64,000 nt of DNA from Platynereis dumerilii (lineage: Eukaryota > Annelida > Polychaeta > Phyllodocida > Nereididae). Numbering within the stretch: the stretch's first letter is position 1; each line of letters starts with the position of its first letter. The stretch is from NCBI GenBank assembly GCA_026936325.1, contig JAPTHN010000018.1, forward strand, positions 11,551,658 through 11,615,657, in the 5' to 3' direction. Positions 1 through 11,237 of this stretch are shown one piece after another. The position numbers were made by a program, and so were the translations under genes. Below the pieces are notes generated by a model. It saw nothing but the letters and a program-made list of their open reading frames with translations. It ran no database searches and had not been told where the DNA came from.

Positions 1-1379
1 TTTTAAACTTAGTTGTCATGGCTACCAATTACCATGGATACCTATGCAAATTATATGTGAGATTGAAGCTTACTAAAATAGACAGGCAGGCCAGGTGCTC
101 TAGCCTAGTCGAACGAGGTACCACTAACGGAGCATATGGGTATAAAGGGAATAATAAGGCGCACCAGAAAACCCATTTCTGGCGCGGCGTATCGGTCGCG
201 TTTACCCCTGGCGGCCATTTTCCAAGATGGCCGCCATAAAAATAAGTACATGCAGTTTTTGGTCTAGATCCTTAATGGCTTAGCCGATTTTGATAATTTT
301 TGGGTCAAAATATATGTATTTCAATATTCCCAATGCAATGATGTCATAAAAATGTCAATATTGTAAGCGATTCATGCTGCATTTAAGGTTCAAATGCAAA
401 AAAGGTTAAAAATTTGAAAAAAAATCAAGATTCTCTGGCAAAATAAGGCGTCATAGTCAATGAATGGTTGGTTTTAGGGCAAAAATAACATCATAAAAAA
501 CTTCCTGACATACAGAAATACCAGAAACCATGTCTTATTTGTTGCTGTGTGACATTTAGTGTTGAAGATATTCCCATTTATATGACTGGTCACGTCAAGT
601 GAGAATTGTGACCCGACGACGTCACGTTTCAGCAGTGGTGCATCTTGCGTGTCTGATTTAGCATAACTCTCCGACAGTTTATCAGATTTTTATCATTTTT
701 GTGTCAAAATATATATTTTTCAATATGCCCAATCCAATGGTGATGCCAAAAATAGGAAATTACAAGTATTTTATATTCTTTCTTATGATAATTTGTAAAA
801 AAATTTAAAAATTTAGGAAAAATTCAGGATTTCCAGGCAAAACATGGCATCTTATGACTTGTATTATTGACTTTAGAGTAAAAATGCCATCTTTAATCAA
901 TTGCAAATGTTCTAAAATATCAGCAGGTATGCCTATTTTGTTACTATGTCATTTTTGGTCTTGATAATATTTACATTTATGTGAGAGACCCGGTCAAGTA
1001 AAATTGTGGCATTGTGACATTATATTTCCGCAGTGATGCATACGTTTGTCTAATTGGATGTTAATCTTAAACATATTATCAAAGTTTTTGATCTGCATAT
1101 TAGCATGGTGCATTTTCTGCTATTATGCAGTTTTGTCAATGATAAGTATTAAATTTATGCTTTTTTCATGGTCAAATACAAAAATGTGAAAAAACACATA
1201 AATCGCACCTAATTGTCATTGGCGTATTGGTTGCAGACTGAAAAATTAAGCCATAAAAAAAATCTCACCTATTCCATTCTATTCCTACAACCAACCATGC
1301 AATGATTGCAACAATCCCCCATCTCTTCTTTATCAATGAATGGTTCAGCTGCAACACCTGGGAATGGTCAAAAGCTATT

Positions 1380-1421
1380 GATAATTCGACATGTTCCTTG
1401 TAAGGAACACGTCGAATTATC
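1380..1421. repeat. Near-perfect 42-bp palindrome
   Basis: GATAATTCGACATGTTCC and GGAACACGTCGAATTATC pair around a short TTGTAA centre with one mismatch. It lies just before the TA-flanked MITE. It may be the remnant of a small foldback element; no function is visible. Confidence 0.7.
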
Positions 1422-1447
1422 TAGATTGGTCCAACAAAGATAGTTTA

Positions 1448-1928
1448 CACTTGGCAGCAAAATTATTCAACCCCTTTGATTTCTTCCCAATAGTAAACAG
1501 GTTTTGTAAAATGAGTGTGATGACATAAGAATATTTCAAATCACAAAAAGTATGATAGCATCACATACCAGACAACATATGCTAAATCAGCTGTGGAGAA
1601 TAACTAAATCTAGTTGGCAGGACTGGTTCCATTTCACAAATGGGTCAAAATATTTGAACAACTATTTAACCCTGTGCTCCAATGCTAACCCAATGGCGGC
1701 AACGGGGTTGAAACATTTTGACATTGTTGACCCCTATGCGAAATGCAAACCGCCTACCAGGTTCTGGTGCCCTTCCTGACAGTTTGGCATTATGTTGTCT
1801 GATACAAATTGATGTTATCCTTTTCATGATTTGATATATATGCTGATGTCACCACACTCATTTTGCATTTGTCAGCTATTGAATTCAACGAAAAACATCA
1901 AAGGGTTGAATTATTTTGTTGACAACTG
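1448..1928. mobile_element. TA-flanked MITE, copy 1 (CACTTGGCAGC family)
   Basis: The left end CACTTGGCAGCAAAAT and the right end TTTTGTTGACAACTG are imperfect inverted repeats flanked by TA on both sides (1446-1447 and 1929-1930). No coding capacity. The inverted ends extend through TTATTCAACCCCTTTGA. The structure fits a non-autonomous Tc1/mariner-type element. A second copy lies at 29938-30342. Confidence 0.75.
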
Positions 1929-2351
1929 TAGAGAGTATTTGCCTGGATTATATTCAATACATTCTAGTAAGTTGCCCGCAGCTTGGAGGGCACAAAATAG
2001 AACACAATTGAAAATATAGGATTGTGATAAATTTAGAAGGATAAATAGATAGGCCCAGATTGATTTATTGATTGATTTATTGATTGAAAGGGCTCAAATA
2101 GGCCGAGATAGTCTGATAACAGATAGATTTTTATGAGAGTATAATTTCCCAATCAATAGTTAGAGTACCCGTAGATTGGAAGGAACAGAATAGAAGCGAA
2201 TGGTAAACTTTTAAAATATAATTTGATTTGATAGTGCCCAGATAGACTGACAGAGTAAGATTAGAAAAAGATGGGCCTGGTATCTGCGAGTGTGGGCTGC
2301 TGTGGGTCAGAGATTTATCACACGGGGCGGGCTGGGGCAGGCCGTAATTTT

Positions 2352-3532
2352 TTTTACCTTCAGCGAACGAAGTTCGAAGAAGGTATTGTTATCACTTTGG
2401 TCAAAAGTTGTCCGTCCGCCGGGCGGGCGTCCGGGCGGTCGGGCGTCCGGGCGGTCGGGCGTCCGGGCGGTCGGGCGTCCGGGCGTCGGGCGGATAAATA
2501 GTTTCCGGGCCAGTACTCAGCCCCTATTGAATGTACATGGATGAAATTTGGTACACATGTAGCCTGTATGGTCTAGTTGTGCCTTTTGATGGTCTGATTG
2601 ATGGAACTTTTGTAATTTTTGAAATATTGAGAAAAAATATTTAAAAAATATTTTTTTGTTTCCGGGCTAGGACTCAGCCCCTATTGCATGCACACTAATG
2701 AAAATTGGTACACATGTAGCCTGTATGGTCTAGTTGTGCCTTTTGATGGTCTCATGGATGGATATTCTGTACTTTTTGAAATATTGACAAAAATAAAAAA
2801 ATAAATTTTTTTTTCATTTCCGGGCTACGACTCAGCCTCTGTTACATGTACATGGATGAAATGTTTTACACATGTAGCCTATATGGTCCAGTTGTGCCTT
2901 TTGATGGTCTGATTGATTGATATTCTATACTTTTTGAAATATTGAGAAAAATGTATCTAAAATTTTTTTTTTCATTTGGTTCCATAACTTGGCAACAATT
3001 GCATGTAAATGGATGATATTTGTTACACATGTCACCTACAAGATACATTTGTGTCTTTTGTGGGTGTGATTCTTGGATATTCTATACATCTTGAAATATT
3101 GACAAAAAAATATTAAAATTATTATTTTTTGTTTCCAGGCCAAAACTTGGCCATCATTGCATGTCCATAGATTAAAGTTTATATACATTCCCTACATAAT
3201 ATTTTAGTGCCTTTTGTTGATCTGCTTGATAGTTACAATTAATGCTTTTTGAAATATTCTGACTCATACCTCACAACTTATTCCTTGTTTATGCATGAAA
3301 CTGGTCCATATTATGTGTATACTGGTCTAGTAAGGTCTTTCTATCGTTCAACATACCCTGGCATGCAGGCGGGCATATGGCGGGGCATATAGATAATTTC
3401 AGACCAAGATCTGGCTACTATTGCAAATACTACATGCAATGTGGTTCACATCACTTTTATGGTTTAATGGTGTCCTTTTAAAATGTCGTTTTCTCGCTGA
3501 AGGTTTGCTGCTACGCAGCCTATGTTTTTTGT
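2352..3532 (+). repeat. TTCAGCGAACG element, copy 1 (157-bp internal units, GC VNTR)
   Basis: It starts TTTACCTTCAGCGAACGAAG and ends TCGCTGAAGG then GCAGCCTATG. After a GC-rich repeat at 2419-2493 it holds about six diverged units of roughly 155 bp, each with a fuchsine-like order of words: TTCCGGGC, GGATGAAATTTGGTACACAT, GCCTGTATGG, GTGCCTTTTGATGG and CTTTTTGAAATATTGA. Units begin near 2500, 2660, 2816, 2972, 3130 and 3400. No open frame. ACCTTCAGCGA and TCGCTGAAGGT form short inverted ends. The class is not assigned. Confidence 0.75.
2419..2493. repeat. GC-rich minisatellite, 16-bp period
   Basis: Alternating GGGCGTCC and GGGCGGTC octamers give a 16-bp period over about 75 bp. It lies at the same site within its host element as the longer 8-bp array at 24567-24690. 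Confidence 0.8.
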
Positions 3533-4810
3533 TTTTTTTTCACATTTTTAGTGGAGGTGAGTACCCATCTCCATTTATGCAGTCACAATGAGAGAATGGA
3601 AGTTGTGGTGGGAAATTTGAAATTTGAGAATTTTCAGAATGTCTTTTGGGCCCTGACTTGGCCATTTTGTTCGGAGATGTTTGGAGTCAAGAAATAAGTA
3701 TAACTTGATTATAGAGCATGTATCTGGCATAGAAATGAATCGCATGAATGTTGTAATTTGGACAAGACTTCCTTTGCTTTGAATCTTGATTGGATGCACC
3801 GTTAAAAAATTATGTGAATTGTGTTTGTGTATGCAAATCAGCTGTCCACCATTTTGTAAATCATGTGTGTTGTGTTCTGTGTATGAAATGAGCTGACCTG
3901 GAACTATGTCATGGTGACATTTGGATGTTTATTGCTCAGTTTACTGACCTTGGAATTTATGTTATCATAAAACTAGGCAAAACAAGGCATCTTATGTCAC
4001 AGGAGATGAGATTTCAATAGTTATACAAATTTCAAAGTATTTCAGTTAAATATAGTGTAGGATGTATTGATGGATAGAAGAATTATCGACAGATTGCTAG
4101 CTAGATAAATGGATAGATAAATACTGCTAGATATATAGCAAATTTCTGACTTGGAAATATGGAGGCTTGATTCGCGAGAATTCATGGGCAATGTTATCGT
4201 ATTTCATCAAATTGCCTTGAAATTCATATTTTTTCTAGCCCTGGACAGATAGAATGGATGGATTTTATGAATTAGATAGATTGCACCACCTGGAGAATCT
4301 ATCCTAGACAAAAAGGTTTGATATGTCAAATTATCATAAATTGACACAATGCTTTCAGATTCAACAATGTCTAGAGACTCTAGTTCGATTCACATCTTCA
4401 CAGCCAATTTTGACCTTAATTTTGAGGTATCACACTCAATCTTTACATCAATCAGCATGATATCCATGCAGATCTGGATCTATCCAGAAGTGATAACTTT
4501 CTGGGCCTTATGGTTGAGCTTCAGCGGCCATTTTCCTAAAAGTCTGGAAGTTAAACATGAATTAATCACATGAAGTTGTGCTGATCGGTTCAGTCTCGGG
4601 AGTGGTTTGCTGTATTTAGCAGAGGCTGTGCTGGAGTGGATTGCATGAATTAGATGGATAGATTATGAAGATGAAATAGGTAGCTTACACTGATTACAAT
4701 AGTTAGATAGATAGATTACAGATTTATCAAAAGGGTTGGGTAAGCGAGAGCAATAGGATGCAATTTGGTACTTGTGTTATAATTTGTGACATGGTCCAAC
4801 ATGTCCAGGA
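3533..4810. other. Unassigned AT-rich spacer
   Basis: No convincing frame or splice structure. It contains scattered GATA/TAGA simple repeats near 4080-4140 and 4650-4720. Nothing else stands out. Confidence 0.5.
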
Positions 4811-5000
4811 GGGGTTAGGGTCAGCTCAGTTGGTAATGCACTGGTTTGCCAATCACTGGGCCCTGAAATTGTGATGGAAAGGAATTTCAATCATCCTTTG
4901 CGCTTAATTGCTGTGTCCTCCCCTGTAATTACCCCACATAAATACAGGACTTAAAGCTCAAATGGTCCATTCATCGGTCCAAAATATCCATGCCAATCAG
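4811..5000 (+). mobile_element. tRNA-derived SINE fragment
   Basis: TCAGCTCAGTTGGTAATGCA resembles a tRNA D-arm/A box. It is followed by a SINE-like body containing CATAAATACAGGACTTAAAG. The B box is poor and the 3' end unclear. Confidence 0.45.
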
Positions 5001-5149
5001 ACATGGGATTTGAACTCTTTGCAAAGTCTAGATTGATAAACTGAGTTGGTCATTTTGGCACTCTTCAAGTTAGCTGGCAGTGGTACACTAATTTACAGGT
5101 GTATAGACCAGCATAATTAGTGATAGATAGATTGATGGAGAGACATGGT

Positions 5150-6003
5150 AGGTACAGCCCTCTTAGTGCAGCTCTGGGCTCTCACAAGAGTTGATTGATG
5201 AGATGGGAGACAGCAGAAGTCCTCACACGCTTCACATTTACCCTATGTGAGAGATCCTTTAATTGCCCTACAGACACTGGAACAAGCGATTGCCAATTTA
5301 ATGTCAGATGCGAACTAGAATTTCCAGCCAGTTAACTGTAACAGTTAACTATAACAGTTAACTGTTTGAAATATCATTGAAATGACATTTGAGTCAACTG
5401 AACAGTTAACTGTTAATCTAACAGTTAACTGTTTCATCATAGTGACAGTTTCAAGGCTATTTAACATTTTTGACTAAAGATGAATTAAGCACTTAATATT
5501 ATGTCAAAATTTATAAATGGCACACACACGAATGTTAAAATTGTGATAATCAAGTCAATATTGTTCATATTTATTATTGGAAAAGCATGATCATAGTCTT
5601 GTTAACGACCTGTTGTTATTTGTTTATGCAGTGAAAAGTGAATCATCTGTAGTGTTTGCATTTTTTCCATCCAAAAATATAGTTAAACAAGCAGAAGAGG
5701 TCAAAGCTAGTTATTAGCTCATATTTGCTATCTTGAGGCATTAAATTAGTCAATCCCACCAAACCTATAACTCGCATAACAGTTAACTGGCAGTTAACTG
5801 TTAACTGTTAAGAAATGAAAAAGTTACACTGTTTGGCAAGTAAACAGTTAAATTGGAAACTCTAATGCGAACAACATCCAGCTGGGGTTTTGCTCATGAA
5901 AGTCCGCTGAGTTTTTCTGGTTCCCCACACGGGGTTTCGATGCGAGTTAAAACCGACAACGGAGAAGGCAGGAATCATAACTGCTCTGCCACCTAGCTGC
6001 CCC
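5150..6003 (-). mobile_element. tRNA-derived SINE, split by a nested MITE
   Basis: Read on the minus strand it starts GGGGCAGCTAGGTGGCAGAG (A-box region) with a degenerate B box about 60 bp further, then a body and a tail with CTATCTATC. It is interrupted at 5316-5864 by an element with an 8-bp target duplication. It is related to the SINE at 6070-6470: both carry the words CCATCTCAT and GATCAATC near the tail. Confidence 0.6.
5316..5864. mobile_element. hAT-type MITE with 8-bp target duplication
   Basis: The ends TAGAATTTCCA and TTGGAAACTCTA are imperfect inverted repeats. The host sequence ATGCGAAC is duplicated exactly at 5308-5315 and 5865-5872. Both sub-terminal regions contain repeated AACAGTTAACTGTT palindromes (eight or more). 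No coding capacity. An 8-bp duplication is typical of hAT elements. Confidence 0.8.
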
Positions 6004-6069
6004 AATGAGAAAGTGAGATCTTTATTGACACGGTTGTAAGGAACTAAGCAGGTCTAAGGATATATTATA

Positions 6070-6475
6070 TGACAGCTGGGTGGCCAAAGTGTTTTCAGTG
6101 CTGAGGGTCTTCTTTGCCTGGGTTCGAATCTTGGGCAGACAATTTAGAATATTTTCAACGTAGGCCTAGGCCTTCTCTCAAGATCAAAGTCCCAGGTGGA
6201 TGTCATTCAGATGAGATGTTAAATCATTGGCCCTTTCAATCTTTTTCAAATGGAGTAAACGTGTAATGTGTAGGCCTAGAGGGCATTTGCTCTGTCTGCC
6301 ATCTCATTGATCAATCTAAGGACCCACTCCTCTTAAATGGCTGCACATGTGCATACCATATTTCTCTATCTGATATCTATCTATCTATATCTATCTATTT
6401 AGATCTATATATCTAAGTAATATCTGTCTATGTAATATCTATCTATCTAATATATATCTATCTATTTATCAATGT
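6070..6475 (+). mobile_element. tRNA-derived SINE with ATCT tail
   Basis: The head GACAGCTGGGTGGCCAAAG is followed by a good B box, GGGTTCGAATC, at about 6120-6130. The body has GATGTCATTCAGATGAGATG and ends in an ATCT/TCTA microsatellite (about 6365-6475). Confidence 0.65.
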
Positions 6476-6559
6476 CTTCAGAACCATATCTATCTAATAG
6501 TTATACTTATAGCAGTGCTGGACAAATTATCTGCTGGATTCAGAGGATTTGAACAAAGA

Positions 6560-6955
6560 CAACACGCAGGGGCACCTCACGACTATGTGTTATTATAATG
6601 TCCATATCAGTGTAAGCTCCTGGTTGCACATCTTTTGTGACACTTAGATTCATTTTTTTTATGCATTTGGGAGAAAATATCTGTTATGCTGCCAGTTGGG
6701 TTGCCAGCCAGCCCAAGCATCATTCAGCGCCTCCCAGCCAGGTGATATAAATAACTTTTTTCCCTGCCAGCCAACTCAACTGCTTTCTTATTACCTGACT
6801 GCAAATTTCATTGGTTGGAAGCCCAAAATTGGATCCCAGCTGGCAACTTTGCCAGCTGGGAACATCCTAGCTGACAGTCTGCCAGCCATCCGGGCGCCTG
6901 CTGCATAACAGATAATTGGTATAACAGATCATGGGGTGCCCCTGAACACGCCACC
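6560..6955. mobile_element. Small nested foldback element
   Basis: The outer arms are CAGGGGCACC near 6567 and GGGTGCCCCTG near 6934. The inner arms are TATCTGTTATGCTGCC near 6678 and GCTGCATAACAGATA ending near 6915. GCCAGCTGGGAAC-type words recur between them. No frame of interest. The exact ends are uncertain. Confidence 0.5.
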
Positions 6956-8263
6956 TCCATTAAGCGACCCGTAGATTCTTGTTGGATTTTACTATGGAAA
7001 CAGATACAGCATAAACTACTTAAAATTGACAAATTTTCCTAAAACTATTAAATATGGCATGCATAAATATATACGTATTTAAATTGAAAATTATAAAAAT
7101 CTGATAAGTTTTAATGATTCACACCTGATAAGACAAATGTATGCAAAACTGCGAAAATATCATGTCAGAACGTCACAATTTTACTTGACCTGGTTGCTCA
7201 CAAAAATGTAAATATCTTCATCTCCGAAAGTGACAAAGCAACAAATCAGACATACTTACTGATATTTTGGAACATGTGAAATTGATGAAAGCTGGCATAT
7301 TTTTACTCTAAAATTAACATTGTAACCATCAAGTGGCCAACCAGCAGCAACAATATATTTTGGTCTTTGGAGGGTCTCCTCATCATCTATATTTACAACT
7401 CATCTCATGTCATTATCATAGGCCTACTCTATACTTTTTATAATAATACAATGTTATTCAAATGATGATGATGAAATAAAATAATTTTTCAGTCTGCCTG
7501 TGTGTCAAAGTCAATAAAGCAAGTTATAAGCTATGCTTTGGCTAGAAATCCAAAATTTTTCACATTTTTGACAAATGATCATAAGAAACAATATAAAATA
7601 CTCATAATTTCTTCTTTTTGGCATCACCATTGGATTGGGCATATTGAAAAATATATTATTTGACACAAAAATGATAAAAATCTGATAAGCTGTTGGAGAG
7701 TTATGCCAAATTAGACACATTTATTCGTGAATGCTGATAAGTGATGTTGTGACGTCACAATTCTTACTTGACGTGACCAGTCATATAAATGGGAATATCT
7801 TCATCACTAAATGTCACACAGCAACAAATAAGACGTGGTTTCTGATATTTCTGTATGTCAGGAAGTTTTTTATGATGTTATTTTTACCCTAAAACCAACA
7901 ATTCATTGACTATGATGCCTTATTTTGCAAGAGAATCTTGAATTTTTTCCAAATTTTTCACTTTTTTTGCATTTGATCCTTAAAAAAAGCATAAAACACT
8001 TATAATATTGAAATTTTTATGACATCATTGCATTTGGAATATTAAAATACATATATTTTGACCCAAAAATTATCAAAATCGGATAAGCCATCAAAGATCT
8101 AGACCAAAAACTGCATGCACTTATTTTTATGGCGGCCATCTTGGAAAATGGCCTCCAGGGGTAAACGCGACCGATACGCCGCGCCAGAAATGGGTTTTCT
8201 GGTGCGCCTTATTATTCCCTTTATACCCATATGCTCCGTTAGTGGTACCTCGTTCGACTAGGC

Positions 8264-9121
8264 TTTCCAGTGAGACCAGATTTTTGCTTGTAGTATCAAT
8301 ATTGTGGCTGCAGCAATTAAAGTTGTAGTAGAGAATTGTGAAAAAATGCATATTTCTGAGGTTCGACCATGAATGGCAGTCAGCATGGTCATGTGACCCA
8401 AAAGGTCACATGACCATTAAAATCACTAATTGAGGTTGTACATATCTGGTTGGTTGAATGAAGTCTTGCTGTGGATTAAATACCTAAAAAATGATTTTTA
8501 CTGGTATAAAGGAGAATTAAAAAATATTCTGACTTGGTTGCCATGGTAACCAATTTGTGAAAAATTGCACCACTTTTCCCATCTGCATCCCCCAGTTTCA
8601 TAATCTACGGAAGTTTGCGATTCCGACGATGTATAGATTGTCCATTCTACTCTCGGGGTGAGCTAAATCCTTAAATAAAGCACTTTTGAGGTCTTGGCTC
8701 CCAGACTACATGCCAATTTTGCCAATTTAAGTAAAATTCTGCAGAAACGCTCATAACTATATATTAAAAGTGCCCTGTAAGTTTGGTGTCTGTAGCTCTT
8801 ATACTTTTTGTGCCAGAAGGAAAGTTTTGACCACTTTCTGAAAATCTAAATTCTGCAGGCGTAGGTTTAAGTAGCTGCAGCTCCTACCTGCCTGCAGGCA
8901 TAAATCATATAAACCCACCAAAAGATTCAGTACAATACCTGCTAAAAATGTGCCAAAAATCACGTTTCTGAGTCAAGTGGAAGTTATTGTTTTTTGAAGA
9001 AGTTTTTCAGGTTCTGTCCCTATTCACCCCCTTGTCCCTATTCACCCCATATTACGGTATATACATTAACATGGAGAGATTGATTATGCTTTTTATTCAA
9101 AATAACACAATATTATACAAA
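8264..9121. other. Unassigned spacer with hairpin and X-box-like site
   Basis: No gene. GGTCATGTGACC at 8387-8398 and GGTCACATGACC at 8404-8415 form a short hairpin. GTTGCCATGGTAAC at 8537-8550 matches the RFX X-box pattern. The region around 8515-8560 resembles positions 5-40 in direct orientation. Confidence 0.45.
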
Positions 9122-9123
9122 TA

Positions 9124-9278
9124 TTGGATGGAAAGGAGCCCAATATAGAGTATAATTGGATGAAGAAAAGTTACACTGGATGAGGCGCAGCCGAATCCAT
9201 ATATATAACTTTTCTGAATCCAATTATACTCTATATTGGACGACTTACCAGCCGATATCTGTTATATTCTCCATCCAA
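9124..9278. mobile_element. Short TA-flanked foldback MITE
   Basis: The ends TTGGATGG and CCATCCAA are flanked by TA (9122-9123, 9279-9280). Inside, CCAATATAGAGTATAATTGG near 9139 and its complement near 9220 form long hairpin arms. Related TTGGATCC words at 9667-9700 suggest another degraded copy. Confidence 0.6.
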
Positions 9279-9283
9279 TAGGC

Positions 9284-9990
9284 CTATAAGTTATATTTTT
9301 CTTTTAAGTGGACTTGCTGCCAAGAAAAAAAAAGCATTCTGATGTTTTTAATTTTCAGGATTTGCTGCTTAGATTGTCTTTTTCCCCTCTCAATTGAAAA
9401 GAATCAAAATAGCAAATTTAGAAGGCTTCTGATTCTCAATGCCATCCCAGGCTTACATTACAGACAGCTGTAATTCAAAAAGATCAAACCATGAATAGAA
9501 GGAGCAGGCAAAGGTGACGTCACAATTGCTAGTTCGGTCTCATGATGTCGCCAGTTGTGGTGTCACAATAACAAGTTGCCACAACTTGACTGACCATTAA
9601 GAAATCACCAGTGGTGACGTCACAATTGAACAACAAGTAGGCCTAGTGAAACGATTGTTCTTCTGTGTTGGATCCAATGCAACTTTTCAGGATCCAATAA
9701 CTTTTCTCACCATAATATAGCAAGGATATTATCCATGTATACTCGCTTGTGATTGGCTGACACAATCCAAGTGGAGAATATTTCATAAATGAATAGTACA
9801 ATCGGTGGAAGTCTACAAATGCACAGTCTGAAATGCTTGTATGTTACACTTTTTCTAATTGCTAATTTTTGTGTCTTCTGTTCAAGGGTCTGTCAGTTGA
9901 CAAACTATTAACAGCTAAATCCACTGCAACATTTCTCATAAAGCCTGGTAGGATCTTTCCCCAATTACCACAATAAGGAGCTGACTATAT
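9284..9990. other. Spacer with paired CRE-like motifs
   Basis: No gene. GGTGACGTCACAATTG occurs twice, at 9513-9528 and 9613-9628, in direct orientation 100 bp apart. The rest is AT-rich with TTGGATCC fragments. Confidence 0.5.
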
Positions 9991-10001
9991 TTAGGCGATC
10001 A

Positions 10002-10235
10002 GGGGGATAGCTCAATTGGTAGAGCTTCGGGCTCCTATGGGGAAGTGCTGTGCCTGCATGGGTTCGAGCCCAGGCAGGGTCAGCCTCTCTATGAGCCTCT
10101 ATGTATAAATACCTCCTGACCTTGTCCGAGCCCACATGCACAGGACTTTAAAGTCCGTCTCTTGTCAACAAAACTTGGTTATTTTTTGCCATAGGTCAGC
10201 ACTCTAGATAAGTATAAAGCACTTGAGGGAGTTCC
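10002..10235 (+). mobile_element. tRNA-derived SINE
   Basis: The head GGGGGATAGCTCAATTGG includes an A box at 10008-10019, and a B box GGTTCGAGCCC lies at 10061-10071. An intact tRNA fold is not supported, because the segment between the boxes is too long and the body continues about 160 bp with no tRNA end. This is a SINE head, not a tRNA gene. Confidence 0.75.
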
Positions 10236-10290
10236 CAGTGTTTATGTCAAACCCAATACTGTATTACCACAGCTGGAAGTGCAGGATTTA

Positions 10291-11237
10291 GGGGAGAGCG
10301 GGGCCAGTTGAAGCAAATTTTTTAAATTGCTCTCCTGTGTGCGTACCTTTACAGATTTCAAGGAGAACAAAGATGGAAAAGTTAGTTTGGAAAGTTGTCT
10401 AAACATCCCAACTTTAGGTTTTGGCATATAAGTTACCATGGCCGACACATGAGCCTCAAAAAAATTTAAAAAAATTGGTTCAACAGGCCCCACCTGTGGG
10501 GCCGGTTGAACAATCCATTGGGGCCTGTTGAACCATTGGAAGGATGATGAGTGATGTGTGGGGCTGCAGTCCTTCATTTTTGCTAAAAAGTTCAGCTAGA
10601 ACCATAGTATGTTTTGGCTAAATTTGACATGTCTCACACATTTCTTTCTCTTCGAGGAATTGCCAGGGGCCAGTTGAACCAGTTGACGGTTAAACATTAA
10701 TAATAAATTTATTTATTAATTTTAATCCATTTTAATGGGCCTATTACAAAAAAAACTGTTTTGCTGAATAGTACCTCTCATTGTAAGTGTATTTTGTTAA
10801 AAATTTGATTTAAAAAAAAATTAATAAATTGCCATAAACTCCCCTGTCTCCCCAGGTTCAACTGGCCCCGCCTGGACCTCCATGTATCTATATATAGCCT
10901 GGCTGCACCCTTTTTGTAGGAAACCATTTTAAGGAGGTGGGTTTCCATCTACACATAACCCATTATCTTATGATGATATGACATCCCTGCAGACCAGGTA
11001 TTTTAAATGCTATGAAAGCGCCAATCTCAATGTGACAAACTCAGTTTTTCATGCTAAAAACGAAAAAAGTGTGATAGTTTCATTACCATGTGTCTCAGAG
11101 CCAAAAGATCTACATGGAAAAGATTAGCCTAATAAGGCCTAACACAGGGTTGTATGTATATTTCCATGCCTGCTCCACCCGGTGAAAAATCAACGTTGGT
11201 TCAACTGGCCTGCCGGTTCAACTGGCCCCACTCTCCA
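10291..11237. mobile_element. Foldback MITE with GGCCAGTTGAACC repeats
   Basis: The left end GGGGAGAGCGGGGCCAGTTG follows TA at 10289-10290. The right end is GGTTCAACTGGCCCCACTC then TCCAC. Between them the word GGTTCAAC-T/A-GGCCCC recurs in both orientations (near 10480, 10500, 10520, 10665, 10855, 11195, 11213). The 111-codon minus-strand frame inside is a by-product of the repeats. Confidence 0.65.

Larger units (their letters stand above)
103..8263. mobile_element. Large foldback element with about 1-kb inverted arms
   Basis: The left end starts GCCTAGTCGAACGAGG at 103 and the right end is its reverse complement finishing at 8263. The outer 150 bp differ by only a base or two. Similarity continues inward for about 1 kb, to around 1095 on the left and 7085 on the right, with more divergence. 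Each arm is built of two or more direct units of about 400 bp (for example around 285-360 and 675-750 on the left). No transposase is seen and the flanks show no clear target duplication, so two inverted repeat copies rather than one transposon remain possible. The interior is filled by other repeats listed separately. Confidence 0.6.

Noticed and set aside
10002-10085. Possible tRNA gene
   Set aside because: The box spacing and the arms do not give a full cloverleaf, and a SINE body follows.
10242-10577. 111-codon minus-strand frame
   Set aside because: It lies within the GGTTCAACTGGCC foldback element and reads through its repeated end motifs.
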